Assembly: GCF_900100075.1 (NCBI RefSeq)
Contig: NZ_FNEG01000001.1
Location: 434,001-498,000, forward strand
Origin: Chryseobacterium jejuense
GTDB taxonomy: Bacteria > Bacteroidota > Bacteroidia > Flavobacteriales > Weeksellaceae
DNA: 64,000 nucleotides
Reading direction: 5' to 3'
The notes under the pieces are model-generated. The model did not search any database. It saw only the letters and a program-made list of their open reading frames with translations, and was not told where the DNA came from. The translations under genes were made by a program, and so were the position numbers. Shown here piece after piece: positions 1-9,034 of the stretch; the first letter of the stretch is position 1; the number at the start of each line of letters is the position of its first letter.

Positions 1-1121
1 CTTTAGATAAAACAGAATATGCTCAAAACGAACCTATTGTTGCTACGTTTACTGGCGGTCCTGGAAATCAGCAGGATTGGGTAGGAATCTACAAAAAAGG
101 ACAGACACCTGGAGGAGCCGCAACTGCACAGACCTATGTTTATACCAATGGACAAACAGCAGGAACAGCAGCTTTCAACAATGGTTTACCTAATAAAGGG
201 CAATATTTTGCAGGATTTTTTGCGAATAATGGATATACAGACATCGCATCAAGAAAAAGCTTCTATGTAGGTCCAAAAGTACAGCTACAGGCTACAGCAG
301 ATACTTATCCGGTAGGCGGAACTGTAACCATTAATTTTACAAATGCTCCAAGTTTACAGAAAGACTGGGTCGGAATTTATAAAATGGGGCAGACTCCAGG
401 AACGACTACTTCCATAAAATGGAGTTATGTAACTACTGCATCCGGAACACTTAATTTTACAGGGCTTCCAAAAGGATATTATTATGCTCAATATTTACTA
501 GAAGATGGCTATAATGGAATAGGAGAAAAGGTATTCTTTAAAGTAGGAGATATCGTTACTGAATTATGGATCAACAAACCAGTATATTCATTAGGAGAAA
601 ATATTACGGCTTCATGGACGGATTCTCCAGGAATTATTAAAGACTGGTTAGGAATTTATCCTCAGAATATCCAGACACCGGATGATAACTTTGTTTCTTA
701 TACTTATTTTGATGGAGTGACACAGGGGAACAAAACGATTACAGGAAATGTAAACGGCGTACCAACCACACCCGGAAATTATTATATGGTGATGTTTACC
801 AACGATTCTTATACTGAAGTTTCAAACAGAGTACAGTTCCAAGTAGGCTCAGGATCTTTAGGGGTAGATGAGGCGAAAAGTACAGAGAAAAATGTAATTC
901 TGTATCCAAACCCTACGAAGCCAGGTGAGCCAACGTTCATTAAGAGTGATTATCCAATCGAGAAAATTGAATTGGTATCAGCAGCAGGAGAATTATTATA
1001 TGAATCAAAGAATATTCATAACCAACGTTTCTCTTTAGTGAATGAAAATCTTCCGAAAGGAGTATACTTTGTAAAAGTTCACGCAAGAAAATTGTTTACT
1101 TTAAAATTGATTATCCAGTAA
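1..1121 (+). CDS. T9SS-sorted surface protein with tandem DWVGIY beta-repeats (5' end cut by window)
   Basis: The reading frame is open from base 3, so the gene starts to the left of the window and the ATG at 384 is only internal. At least three tandem repeats of about 100 residues are visible, each carrying D-W-(V/L)-G-I-Y followed by a GNYY/GYYYAQ-like strand, which resembles the immunoglobulin-like SKICH/beta-sandwich layout. The C-terminus (about the last 75 residues) has YPNPT, then a lysine-rich strand pattern ending in KGVYFVKV and LKLIIQ, the signature of a type A T9SS C-terminal sorting domain. The protein is therefore predicted to be exported across the outer membrane and attached or released at the surface. 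The missing N-terminus may hold a catalytic domain, so no enzymatic function is assigned. A strong hairpin terminator follows at 1146. Confidence 0.85.
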   Translation, partial: LDKTEYAQNEPIVATFTGGPGNQQDWVGIYKKGQTPGGAATAQTYVYTNGQTAGTAAFNNGLPNKGQYFAGFFANNGYTDIASRKSFYVGPKVQLQATADTYPVGGTVTINFTNAPSLQKDWVGIYKMGQTPGTTTSIKWSYVTTASGTLNFTGLPKGYYYAQYLLEDGYNGIGEKVFFKVGDIVTELWINKPVYSLGENITASWTDSPGIIKDWLGIYPQNIQTPDDNFVSYTYFDGVTQGNKTITGNVNGVPTTPGNYYMVMFTNDSYTEVSNRVQFQVGSGSLGVDEAKSTEKNVILYPNPTKPGEPTFIKSDYPIEKIELVSAAGELLYESKNIHNQRFSLVNENLPKGVYFVKVHARKLFTLKLIIQ

Positions 1122-1145
1122 TTAAGATAACAATATAATAAAAGC

Positions 1146-1180
1146 AACAGGCTGTCAGAAATGACAGCCTGTTTGTTTAT
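1146..1180 (+). terminator. Rho-independent terminator after the T9SS protein
   Basis: AACAGGCTGTCA and TGACAGCCTGTT form a perfect 12-bp stem with a 4-base loop, followed by a T-rich stretch. It lies 25 bases after the stop codon. Confidence 0.85.
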
Positions 1181-1584
1181 GTTCCGTTGATGTTTTTTCC
1201 CTCAGATTACACAGATCCCTCAGATTTTCCACAAACATCTGCAAAATCAGCTCAATCTGCGAGAGTAAAATTATTTTAGATAAAACGTTCGCTTCATCAA
1301 ATCAATGCTAATTGATTCCTCTTAGCTCCCTTAAAATATTTCAGTATCAATCATCAAACTTTGCGTTTTAAAAAACATGAGAATTTTCAACCATTAAGAA
1401 AAATGAAGATTTTAAGGTAAGTTAAGCTTCATCCAAGATGAATTTAAGATGCTGCTAAACAAATAGCTTTAGCTGTTTCTCTTAACTTTTCTTCACCTCT
1501 TAAAAAAACTAATGATTCAAATTTTCCACAAACATTTGCGAAATTCGTGTAATCTGCGGGAAATAAAAAACATAGGGTTTTAAA
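1181..1584. repeat. Gene-free repeat-rich region
   Basis: No credible gene lies here. It contains two pieces of a dispersed repeat built on CTCAGATT/CGCAGATT words (about 1199-1272 and 1519-1567; relatives near 4440, 7531, 25610 and 56997). It also holds a solo copy of the GxxExxY-associated element (1279-1377), and a stretch at about 1390-1505 with inverted TTAAGAAAAATGAAG-like and CTTTTCTTCACCTCTTAA-like arms. Confidence 0.6.
1279..1377 (+). repeat. Solo right half of the GxxExxY-associated structured element
   Basis: It shares ACGTTCGCTTCATCA, TCTTAGCTCCCTTAAAA and the terminal AAACTTTGCGTTTTAAA with the tandem copies at 22247-22795. Its internal hairpin is AATCAAT-gcta-ATTGATT, whereas the tandem copies have AATCGATT-gca-AATCGATT, so both arms changed together. 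No GxxExxY gene follows. Confidence 0.65.
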
Positions 1585-1622
1585 CCTAAAAAAAGCAGTT
1601 TCAAAAACTGAAACTGCTTTAT
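1585..1622 (-). terminator. Terminator of the MORN-like repeat protein gene
   Basis: GCAGTTTCA and TGAAACTGC form a stem, extended by AAA/TTT on either side. On the minus strand it is followed by a T-run, 20 bases past the stop codon of the 1643-3181 gene. Confidence 0.85.
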
Positions 1623-1642
1623 ATATTCAAATGATTGTATCA

Positions 1643-3181
1643 TTATTCAAAATCACTATACAACTGATCTTCCTGAATGATCGTTTGATTGTCAGTTGAG
1701 TATAAATCATCGCCGGAATCAGCAAGAATCTTAGAATCCTGAATCAGTTTTCCATCAACATTATAAACTTTTAATAAGATCCATTTTCCGCTGCGTTCAA
1801 GCTCTTTTGCCCCGTTGTAGTTTCTTATTTTGATTTTTCCGCTTTGAAGAAGACCTCCTTTTACAGAAGACTTGTTGACAGGTTTACCCTTTACATATTG
1901 TACAATCTGAGCAGTGAAGTTATAATAGTCATACTCTTCTTCATTTACAGGCTGGTTATACGTGTAGAGAATACTTCCTTTATTGTCGTAAACAGTTGCA
2001 TCATAAGCATTTTGCTTAGCATTCAGTTTCTTCTCAAACTTCAGCTTATTCTCCTCAGTGTAGTTTCTTGTATTCACCAGAACACCATCCTTATACTGCA
2101 TTTCAGTAAGTCCTTCGTAGGCAGTACCATTGTAAGGCATATCTTCCTTATAAGTTAGGGTAGATCTTAGTTTTCCGTCTGGAGCATAATATTTAATCTC
2201 CTGAGTAGAACCTTCTTTTAAAGTCTTTTCAGTAGTAAGTCTTCCTTCTTCATTAAATTCCTTATTAAGAATCTGTGAACCTCCTTTATAAACATCTATG
2301 GTTGAAAGGTAGCTGTAATCATAACTGAACTGATAATCTTCACCATCCATTGGTGTATAGGTATCATTCTCTTTCTCATATTGATAGGTTAGATTAGCTA
2401 TTTGCTTTCCGGATTCATCATAAGTGGTTTTGGAACCATCTTTTTTACCTCTTTTTTGCTCCTGAAGAACCTTTCCGCTTTTAGCATAGATGACACCTTC
2501 TTTTAGGGTACCATCGCTTTTATATTTTTCAATTTTGGAAATCCTCATCGGATTATAGTAATAGTCTACCAGAGTTCCATCGTTGTTGGATTCAGAGCTA
2601 AGACTGCCAATATACTTTCCTTTTTCACCGTAATATTTATTAACGTAGTTGCCATCTTTACTGGTAATGGTTTCACTTCTGATCCCTTTGATATCCTCAT
2701 CATAAATAATGGTTTGGGTAGGAGCGGAATTCTCATACAGAGTAAGAGTGTTATAATAATACTCATTTTCCGGATCCTTATAGCTGATCATTTTTCCTGT
2801 AAAATTACCATCAGCCTTATATACCATATCCTCAAGCAGTCTGCCTTTAACATCATAAGATTGGGAAACTCCAACTTGTTTACCGTTAGAATAAGTTACT
2901 ACACTCATTACTTTTCCTTCAGGGGTGTACCATGTCACTTTACCGTCGAAAACTTCGTTACTTGGAGTAGTATCAGAAGCTAAACCTTCCATTTGAAGTG
3001 TTCCGTTTTTATAAAAATCTTTAATGAGAGTAAGTTTACCTTTAGGAGACGTTTCACGGTAATATTCCATGTTTTCCTGGGTAGTCTTTTCCCAGTTTTC
3101 ATCAAAATAAGTTTTCTCCTGTGCATATACGTTGATGCTGAGTACTAATGCAAGTAACGCTGACGTAAATAGTTTTTTCAT
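1643..3181 (-). CDS. Secreted MORN-variant (YwqK-like) repeat protein
   Basis: The 512-residue protein starts with a clear signal peptide (MKKLFTSALLALVLSINVYAQ). The rest is made of about 20-25-residue repeats of the pattern (Y/D)-x-x-x-G-x-L/K, such as TWYTPEGKVMSVVTYSNGKQ and YYAPDGKLRSTLTYK, the variant MORN repeat seen in proteins annotated as YwqK-family antitoxin in Bacteroidota. Such repeats form long beta-sheets, and the name antitoxin has little functional support. The C-terminus ends in an acidic tail (QLYSDFE). It appears to be a single-gene unit with its own terminator. The function is unknown; a surface or periplasmic role is inferred from the signal peptide only. Confidence 0.85.
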   Translation of the reverse strand: MKKLFTSALLALVLSINVYAQEKTYFDENWEKTTQENMEYYRETSPKGKLTLIKDFYKNGTLQMEGLASDTTPSNEVFDGKVTWYTPEGKVMSVVTYSNGKQVGVSQSYDVKGRLLEDMVYKADGNFTGKMISYKDPENEYYYNTLTLYENSAPTQTIIYDEDIKGIRSETITSKDGNYVNKYYGEKGKYIGSLSSESNNDGTLVDYYYNPMRISKIEKYKSDGTLKEGVIYAKSGKVLQEQKRGKKDGSKTTYDESGKQIANLTYQYEKENDTYTPMDGEDYQFSYDYSYLSTIDVYKGGSQILNKEFNEEGRLTTEKTLKEGSTQEIKYYAPDGKLRSTLTYKEDMPYNGTAYEGLTEMQYKDGVLVNTRNYTEENKLKFEKKLNAKQNAYDATVYDNKGSILYTYNQPVNEEEYDYYNFTAQIVQYVKGKPVNKSSVKGGLLQSGKIKIRNYNGAKELERSGKWILLKVYNVDGKLIQDSKILADSGDDLYSTDNQTIIQEDQLYSDFE

Positions 3182-3557
3182 GTTGTATATTAAGTTCTGA
3201 TTTTAAGTTTGTGATAATTTGCTTTTGAATACCAATATGAATGAAAGTAGAGGTAAAAGCATTGAAGAGACAGCGGCTACACTGTCGGAAATAATTTCTA
3301 TATTAATATTGTGTTTATATCCGAAGATTAAAAATAAGGTGTTTTTTGAATTTAGAACGCCAAATATAAGTCAATTTTACGAGATATATGTAAAAAATGA
3401 ACCGATTTGTTCACTTTTAGCTGTAAAAGTTTGATTGTAATATTATTAATGCGAAAAATAGATATTCAGGATGGGATAGAGATCAGTATCTTTTTCCAAT
3501 GATCGCAGATACGATAAATTTTTATTAAATTTAGCCAACAGAAAAATCTAATATTTC
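3182..3557. other. Divergent intergenic region
   Basis: A 71-codon frame at 3219-3434 has no recognisable protein character and is not called. A perfect minus-strand -7 box (TATATTTG, read from 3368 to 3361) could drive the MORN-like gene with a leader of about 170 bases. TAAATTTAG at about 3527 is a weak plus-strand -7 candidate for scoA. Nothing else was recognised. Confidence 0.4.
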
Positions 3558-4259
3558 ATGATAGATAAAAGAGTAAAAAATGCAAAGGAAGCCATCGAAG
3601 GAATTAAAGATGGAATGACGCTGATGTTGGGCGGATTTGGACTTTGCGGAATCCCTGAAAATTCAATCAACGCCCTGGTGGAAAGTGATGTGAAAGATCT
3701 TACCTGCATCTCAAACAATGCCGGAGTAGATGACTTTGGGTTAGGATTATTGCTTCATAAAAGACAAATCAAGAAAATGATCTCTTCTTATGTAGGAGAA
3801 AATGCTGAATTTGAAAGACAAATGCTTTCAGGAGAACTGGAAGTAGAACTTACACCACAGGGAACCTTGGCTGAAAAATGTAGAGCGGCTCAGGCCGGTA
3901 TTCCAGCTTTTTATACACCAGCAGGTTATGGAACTGAAGTGGCGGAAGGGAAAGAAGTAAAAGACTTCAAAGGAAAACCTCACATTTTAGAACATGCTTT
4001 TGAAGCTGATTATTCTATTGTAAAAGCATGGAAAGGAGATCACGCCGGAAACCTTATTTTCAAAGGATCTGCAAGAAACTTCAATCATCCGATGGCTGGT
4101 GCAGGAAAAATTACCATTGCTGAAGTAGAAGAATTAGTAGAACCGGGAGCATTAGATCCTAATGAAATTCATATTCCGGGAATTATGATTCAGAGAATTT
4201 TTCAGGGTGAAAAATTTGAAAAGAGAATCGAGCAGAGAACGGTTAGAACTAAAGAATAA
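3558..4259 (+). CDS. scoA: 3-oxoacid (succinyl-CoA:acetoacetate) CoA-transferase subunit A
   Basis: This is the alpha subunit of the heterodimeric family I CoA-transferase that moves CoA from succinyl-CoA to acetoacetate, feeding ketone bodies or branched-chain and fatty acid breakdown products into acetyl-CoA. The 233-residue protein has the expected length and begins [16 protein letters not shown]. It carries the [11 protein letters not shown] oxyanion/nucleotide-fold motif (about residues 26-36) and the ISNNAG and [16 protein letters not shown] segments typical of ScoA/AtoD. The partner subunit scoB lies 2.4 kb downstream on the same strand, separated by an oppositely oriented ABC transporter instead of being adjacent. 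It ends in its own terminator. Confidence 0.95.
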   Translation: MIDKRVKNAKEAIEGIKDGMTLMLGGFGLCGIPENSINALVESDVKDLTCISNNAGVDDFGLGLLLHKRQIKKMISSYVGENAEFERQMLSGELEVELTPQGTLAEKCRAAQAGIPAFYTPAGYGTEVAEGKEVKDFKGKPHILEHAFEADYSIVKAWKGDHAGNLIFKGSARNFNHPMAGAGKITIAEVEELVEPGALDPNEIHIPGIMIQRIFQGEKFEKRIEQRTVRTKE

Positions 4260-4287
4260 ATTTCTGAAGTATACGATATACAATAAC

Positions 4288-4320
4288 AAAGCGCTGAAAT
4301 TCATTCAGCGCTTTCTTTAT
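4288..4320 (+). terminator. Terminator after scoA
   Basis: AAAGCGCTGAA pairs with TTCAGCGCTTT (11 bp, 5-base loop), followed by CTTTAT. Confidence 0.8.
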
Positions 4321-4645
4321 TGAGTAAGTTTAACTCTTTTTGATCTCTATTTGTTGTACTGTCATTCCGAATACATACTGGAGGTTTGCGAACGTAGTTC
4401 AAACGCGGAATGAAGAATCTCTTTGATAACAATTGTTTTCTCTCGCAGATTTAACAGATCCCGCAGATTTTTATAGACTCATGATTTGCTAGATCCGCAA
4501 AATCTGTGAGATAATAAAAAATAAACTTAATCTTATCATCCGAATGTAATGGTGTAAAAGAATAATCTAAGCTATATGAGATTCATCTTTTGTCAAAGGT
4601 TAACATAGCCAATGACAATGGGTGTAAAATCGGATGAATATATGA
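4321..4645. repeat. Composite dispersed repeat downstream of scoA
   Basis: The stretch 4361-4424 (GTCATTCcGAATACA ... GAATGAAGAATCTC) is followed by a CTCGCAGATT/CCGCAGATTTTT block (about 4440-4515). The same composite, in the same order and orientation, occurs at 7451-7564 behind scoB, and a related inverted element is at 22106-22170. I see no gene here; it lies beyond the end of the ABC exporter gene. Confidence 0.7.
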
Positions 4646-6448
4646 TTACGATTGTGGAACGGTTGTTTTTCTTTCTCCAATCTGCTGTCTCCACATCGCA
4701 TAATAAAGTCCTTTTTCAGCAATCAGATGGTCGTGAGAACCTGTTTCAACAATTTGTCCGCGTTCCAGTACATAGATTTTATCTGCATGCATGATGGTGC
4801 TTAATCGGTGGGCAATCAGAACGGTAATTTGTTCCCTTTCCTCTGAAATTTCCTTTATAGTAGAGGTGATTTCTTCCTCAGTAATACTGTCCAAAGCGGA
4901 AGTCGCTTCATCAAAAATCAATAGATGAGGTTTTCTTAAAAGTGCTCTTGCAATGGCAATTCTTTGTTTTTCACCACCACTTAGCTTTAATCCACCTTCT
5001 CCAATGACGGTTTCTATTCCTTTTTCAGCTCTTTCCAGTAATCCGGTACAGCTCGATTTCTGCAAGGCAACAGCAAGTTCCTGTTCAGTAGCCTTAGGAT
5101 TCACAAAGAGAAGATTTTCTTTAATGGTTCCTGCAAAAAGCTGAGTATCCTGCGTTACAAATCCAATCTGATTTCTCAGTTCATCAAAATCAAATTCTTT
5201 TCCGTTAATACCATTGTAGAAAATATTTCCTTCCTGAGGCCTGTAAAGTCCAACCAACAATTTTACCAATGTGCTTTTTCCAGATCCGCTTGGTCCTACA
5301 AAAGCAATGGTTTCCCCATTTTTCACATCAAAAGAAATATTATTCAAAGCTTTATACTGAGCCGATTGATGCTTGAAAGAAATATGTTTGAATTCCAATT
5401 CTTCAATAGCTCCGATTTGTTTTGGATGAAGTGGCTTTTCCTCAACATCTTTTTTCATTAAACGGTCAAAATTTTGAAGGGATGCCTCTGCTTCCCGGTA
5501 AGAAATAATAATATTTCCAATTTCCTGCATAGGCCCGAAAATAAAGAATCCATAAAACATCAGGGAAAGATATTGTCCAGGAGTAACAACATTTTTAAAG
5601 ATCAGATACAAAAGCGTCAGGGTAATCATCTGTTGAAGAAAATTAACCATCGTTCCCTGAATAAAACTCAAAGAACGGATGCTTTTTACCTTTCTGAGTT
5701 CAAGTCCAAGAATCTTATAGGTGTTGTTGTTCAGTCGGTTAACTTCCTGGTTCGTCAAGCCTAAACTCTTTACAATCTCTATATTTCTAAGACTTTCCGT
5801 AGTACTTCCGGCTAATGCCGTGGTTTCCGATACAATATTTTTCTGAATGACTTTGATTCTTTTACTTAATAAGTTAGTGATAAAAGCAATCAGAAAAATT
5901 CCACAAATATACACGGGCATAATCGACCAATGCAGGCGGATAGCATACACTGAAACGAAAATAATGCTTACCAGAATACCAAAGAAAATATTAATGAAAT
6001 TGGTAATAAATTTAACGGAATCCTCTCTTACTTTGGTTAAAATAGATAAGGTTTCACCACTTCTCTGGTCCTCAAATTCCTGATAAGGCAATGCCATTGA
6101 ATGTTTTAGACCATCTGTAAAGATCTTTGCCCCAAATTTTTGAGTAATAACACTCACCACATAATCCTGAAAAGCTTTGGCAATTCTACTCACCATCGCA
6201 GTTCCGATCAATAAACCTAAGAAATAGAAAGCTCCATGGTATACCGAAGTTCCATAAAGGTAATCATCAATATTTCTGGGCAGAAGTTTTTCCTTATCAA
6301 AGAAATTAGGATGGGTAACCAATTGGTCCAGAATATTCCCTGTAATAGCAGGTGCAAATAATGAGAAAACCTGATTAATGGTGGCCAATAGCAAGGAAAT
6401 AACAATCAGCCATTGATAAGGTTTAAGGTATTTTAAAAGTATCTTCAT
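4646..6448 (-). CDS. ABC exporter half-transporter (fused TMD-NBD)
   Basis: From the ATG at 6448 the protein has about 600 residues: an N-terminal six-helix type I exporter membrane domain (to about residue 320) and a C-terminal ATPase domain. The ATPase has Walker A GPSGSGKST, signature LSGGEKQR, Walker B LLIFDEATS and the switch histidine in IAHRLST. It probably works as a homodimer exporting lipid, drug or peptide substrates; the substrate cannot be read from the sequence. The frame is open to an ATG at 6514, but a perfect -7 box (TAATTTTG, 6473-6466) lies between the two and the shorter form begins with the typical MKILLKYLKPYQW, so 6448 is preferred. The gene sits between scoA and scoB in the opposite orientation. 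Confidence 0.9.
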   Translation of the reverse strand: MKILLKYLKPYQWLIVISLLLATINQVFSLFAPAITGNILDQLVTHPNFFDKEKLLPRNIDDYLYGTSVYHGAFYFLGLLIGTAMVSRIAKAFQDYVVSVITQKFGAKIFTDGLKHSMALPYQEFEDQRSGETLSILTKVREDSVKFITNFINIFFGILVSIIFVSVYAIRLHWSIMPVYICGIFLIAFITNLLSKRIKVIQKNIVSETTALAGSTTESLRNIEIVKSLGLTNQEVNRLNNNTYKILGLELRKVKSIRSLSFIQGTMVNFLQQMITLTLLYLIFKNVVTPGQYLSLMFYGFFIFGPMQEIGNIIISYREAEASLQNFDRLMKKDVEEKPLHPKQIGAIEELEFKHISFKHQSAQYKALNNISFDVKNGETIAFVGPSGSGKSTLVKLLVGLYRPQEGNIFYNGINGKEFDFDELRNQIGFVTQDTQLFAGTIKENLLFVNPKATEQELAVALQKSSCTGLLERAEKGIETVIGEGGLKLSGGEKQRIAIARALLRKPHLLIFDEATSALDSITEEEITSTIKEISEEREQITVLIAHRLSTIMHADKIYVLERGQIVETGSHDHLIAEKGLYYAMWRQQIGERKTTVPQS

Positions 6449-6465
6449 TCTAGTAAATAATGGTA

Positions 6466-6473
6466 CAAAATTA
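6466..6473 (-). promoter_or_regulatory. Candidate -7 box of the ABC exporter gene
   Basis: TAATTTTG on the minus strand matches the Bacteroidota TAnnTTTG consensus, about 18 bases upstream of the preferred ATG. No -33 TTTG is seen at the expected spacing. Confidence 0.5.
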
Positions 6474-6704
6474 ATGATATTATTTTTACTAACGATGTTA
6501 ATTATGAATGACAAAGATCTCTTGTTGAGGAAGATTTAAAACTGGATGCCAAAAGAAAGGAGTTGAAAATATATAAGTAATTATAGAGTAGTATCGTAGT
6601 TTTTCGACTAAAACTAACCTTCAGCCTCCAGCTTCCAACCTTCAGTCTCGAAACCCCTTTTGTATTCGGCTGAAAATAATTAAATTGCAGTCTAAGTTTT
6701 AATT

Positions 6705-7358
6705 ATGCTTACAAAAGAACAAATTGCCAAAAGAATTTCAAAAGAACTGAGAGATCGTTATTATGTAAACCTGGGAATCGGAATTCCGACTTTGGTTGCC
6801 AACTATGTTCCGGAAGGTATTTCCGTAGAATTCCAGAGTGAAAATGGAGTGTTGGGAATGGGACCTTTCCCTTTCGAAGGAGAAGAAGATGCAGATGTCA
6901 TCAATGCAGGAAAACAAACCATTACTATTTTAGAGGGAGGTTCATTCTTCGATTCAGCTTTTAGTTTCGGGATGATCCGCGGACAGAAAGTAGATCTTAC
7001 CATCCTTGGAGCAATGGAAGTTTCCGAGAACGGAGATATTGCCAACTGGAAGATTCCAGGAAAAATGGTAAAAGGAATGGGCGGAGCAATGGATTTAGTA
7101 GCTTCAGCAGAAAATATTATCGTTGCGATGATGCACGTAAACAAAGCAGGAGAAAGCAAGATCCTTAAAAAATGTACACTGCCTTTAACAGGGGTAAACT
7201 GTGTGAAGAAAGTAGTTACTGAACTAGCCGTACTGGAAGTCACTCCAAAAGGTTTCAAACTGCTGGAAAGAGCACCGGGAGTTTCAGTAGAAGACATTAT
7301 CAAAGCAACAGAAGCAGACCTTATCATTGAAGGTGAAATTCCTGAAATGCAATTCTAA
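6705..7358 (+). CDS. scoB: 3-oxoacid (succinyl-CoA:acetoacetate) CoA-transferase subunit B
   Basis: This is the beta subunit of the CoA-transferase, carrying the catalytic glutamate that forms the enzyme-CoA thioester. That residue is expected in the (S/V)EFQSENGVLGMGPFP segment, where SENG is the family active-site motif (about residues 46-49). The 217-residue length fits ScoB/AtoA, as do VNLGIGIPTLV near the N-terminus and GGAMDLVASAENIIVAM in the middle. The separate subunit A gene is upstream across the inverted ABC exporter gene. The upstream spacer carries a C/T-rich repeat word (cttcagcctccagcttcc). A terminator follows at 7369. Confidence 0.95.
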   Translation: MLTKEQIAKRISKELRDRYYVNLGIGIPTLVANYVPEGISVEFQSENGVLGMGPFPFEGEEDADVINAGKQTITILEGGSFFDSAFSFGMIRGQKVDLTILGAMEVSENGDIANWKIPGKMVKGMGGAMDLVASAENIIVAMMHVNKAGESKILKKCTLPLTGVNCVKKVVTELAVLEVTPKGFKLLERAPGVSVEDIIKATEADLIIEGEIPEMQF

Positions 7359-7368
7359 ATACAATACT

Positions 7369-7395
7369 AACCTTGCTAGCCGCAAGGTTTTTTTA
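7369..7395 (+). terminator. Terminator after scoB
   Basis: AACCTTGC-tagcc-GCAAGGTT followed by a run of T; perfect 8-bp stem. Confidence 0.9.
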
Positions 7396-7852
7396 TTTCA
7401 ATCCCAATTACGTTCAAAGAATGAATAGAAATGTCATCAGGACCTTTTCTGTCATTCTGAATACAGACTGAAGGTCTGCGAACTTAGTTCAAATACGGAA
7501 TGAAGAATCTCTTCGGAAATCATATTTTTCTCTCGCAGATTATGGAGATTAAGCGGATTTTTCATCATCTTTACTCACTTGAAAGCTATTCTAGTAGAAA
7601 TATTTTTACCTCTTTTAAATGGAAGGTGATGTATTGAAATGACATAGGAGTCCGGAGTATTAAAAAAATAATTTCTGTGAACGTTAAGAAAATTTTTCTG
7701 TCTGAGTGCGGGATAAATTCTGATATTATCATTATATAGCTACCGCACGAGTTTAAAATTTTTAGAGAGAAGAACTTATTTTTAGCAAAGGAATCCAAGT
7801 CTTGAATTTTTGTTTCTTTTGTTTCAAGACAAAAGAAATTAAGGCATAAATA
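7396..7852. repeat. Gene-free region with dispersed repeats
   Basis: The composite repeat 7451-7564 copies the one behind scoA. A perfect hairpin TTTCTTTTG-N8-CAAAAGAAA lies at 7813-7838. The 97-codon minus-strand frame at 7586-7879 runs across these repeats and through the downstream terminator, and is not credible as a gene. Confidence 0.6.
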
Positions 7853-7885
7853 AAAAGGTTGCTTCATTCCTGAAAACAACCTTTT
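7853..7885 (-). terminator. Terminator of the DUF4197 gene
   Basis: AAAAGGTTG and CAACCTTTT form a 9-bp stem; on the minus strand it sits 20 bases after the stop and is followed by a T-rich stretch. Confidence 0.8.
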
Positions 7886-7906
7886 ATGTTCTATTTAAAT
7901 TTTGAT

Positions 7907-8743
7907 TTATCTATTAGCATCCTGCGCTCCGAAAACCTTCTGCAATATGCTTGTTGTTCTCATAGCCGGTGTATTTCTGATTCCGCTTTCCTTATCAGCT
8001 ACCATTTTGAATACTCCATTAATCGTTTCTGTAGTTACATATTCATTAAGGTCAGTGGTTACAGATTGTCCTGTAAAAGTGTTATATTTTGAAATCAGGT
8101 TCTTCCAAACTGCATCAGCGCCTACTTTTCCTAAAGAAGCCTTTACTTTGGGCTGGAAAGCTGTAAATAATTGGCTCTGAGTTTTATTTTGCAGGTAGCT
8201 TGTTGCCGCATTATTATTCCCTAACAGAATATTTTTAGCATCTGTAATGGTCATAGAAGTAATGGCATTGGTAAAAATAGGGGCCGCTTCCGTTACAGCA
8301 TCTTCTGCCGCTCTGTTTAATAATTTTACCCCTTCATCAGCCAGACTGCCTAATCCTACAGAACGTAAAGTCATATCAACCTTTCTTAATTTTTCAGGCA
8401 TTAAGATTTTTACGGCTTCATTTTTCAAAAACCCGTCTGTTAAAGCCAGTTTCTTTACTCCATCCGTTACTCCTACGCTTAAAGCTTCTTTTAATCCGGA
8501 AGAAATCTGAGTTGAGGTAAGATTTCCAACATTAAGAGGTGACGTTTTTGTTGAAGTAGAAGTGGGAGTTGTTGTAGTCGTAGCCGTGTTTGCTGTTGTG
8601 GCTGTGGAACCTTTAGTGGCCTGTGGATTATTAAGATCAATTCCTGTCTTGTCTTTAACAGTTGATTTTAAAATATCAAGAAGTTGTGCCTGTGTAGAAA
8701 TTGAAAGGAATAATCCGGCTGCTATAAAAATGCTTTTTCTCAT
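7907..8743 (-). CDS. DUF4197 domain-containing exported protein
   Basis: The 278-residue protein has a signal peptide (MRKSIFIAAGLFLSISTQAQ), then a low-complexity Thr/Ser/Ala linker (about residues 45-70). The rest matches the DUF4197 family: QISSGLKEALSVGV, KLALTDGFLKNEAVKILMPEKLRKV, GVKLLNRAAEDAVTEAAPIF and the C-terminal NGVFKMVADKESGIRNTPAMRTT. DUF4197 proteins are exported, mostly helical and of unknown function. It is a single-gene unit with its own terminator. The Thr-rich linker is long but shows no sign of frameshift. Confidence 0.9.
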   Translation of the reverse strand: MRKSIFIAAGLFLSISTQAQLLDILKSTVKDKTGIDLNNPQATKGSTATTANTATTTTTPTSTSTKTSPLNVGNLTSTQISSGLKEALSVGVTDGVKKLALTDGFLKNEAVKILMPEKLRKVDMTLRSVGLGSLADEGVKLLNRAAEDAVTEAAPIFTNAITSMTITDAKNILLGNNNAATSYLQNKTQSQLFTAFQPKVKASLGKVGADAVWKNLISKYNTFTGQSVTTDLNEYVTTETINGVFKMVADKESGIRNTPAMRTTSILQKVFGAQDANR

Positions 8744-9034
8744 TGTATTTTTTTTACAAATTTAGATGTTTAATCTTTTAAGTGACCTAAGCTTATCAAA
8801 AAATAAACCATTATTTTTTTTGAAATTTTGAAAACAGGGTGTTGTTGAGGTAAGGGACTGGTTTTTAAATTATTTTAAGGTTAAAAAAACTTGCAGATTA
8901 ATTGAGTTATTAACAACCTTTCAGAAAAAGGAATTGTATTTTTTAGTATAGATTTTTATGATTAAAATATAGAATCTGAACCATTTTAAAGTTTTGAAAA
9001 ATAAGTATATTAGCTAAAACTTTAACCCCATCCA
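8744..9034. other. Divergent promoter region between the DUF4197 and GH20 genes
   Basis: AT-rich 291-base spacer with no gene-like frame and no perfect TAnnTTTG box. GTATATTAG at about 9006 is a weak -7 candidate for the hexosaminidase. Confidence 0.3.

Noticed and set aside
3219..3434. 71-codon plus-strand frame upstream of scoA
   Set aside because: Composition is not protein-like, it has no recognisable motif, and it spans a probable minus-strand promoter.
6449..6514. Longer N-terminus of the ABC exporter
   Set aside because: A TAATTTTG -7 box lies inside the extension, and the added residues are not typical for the family.
7586..7879. 97-codon minus-strand frame
   Set aside because: It runs through a dispersed hairpin repeat and the terminator of the DUF4197 gene; the translation is rich in Phe and Ile without a domain.
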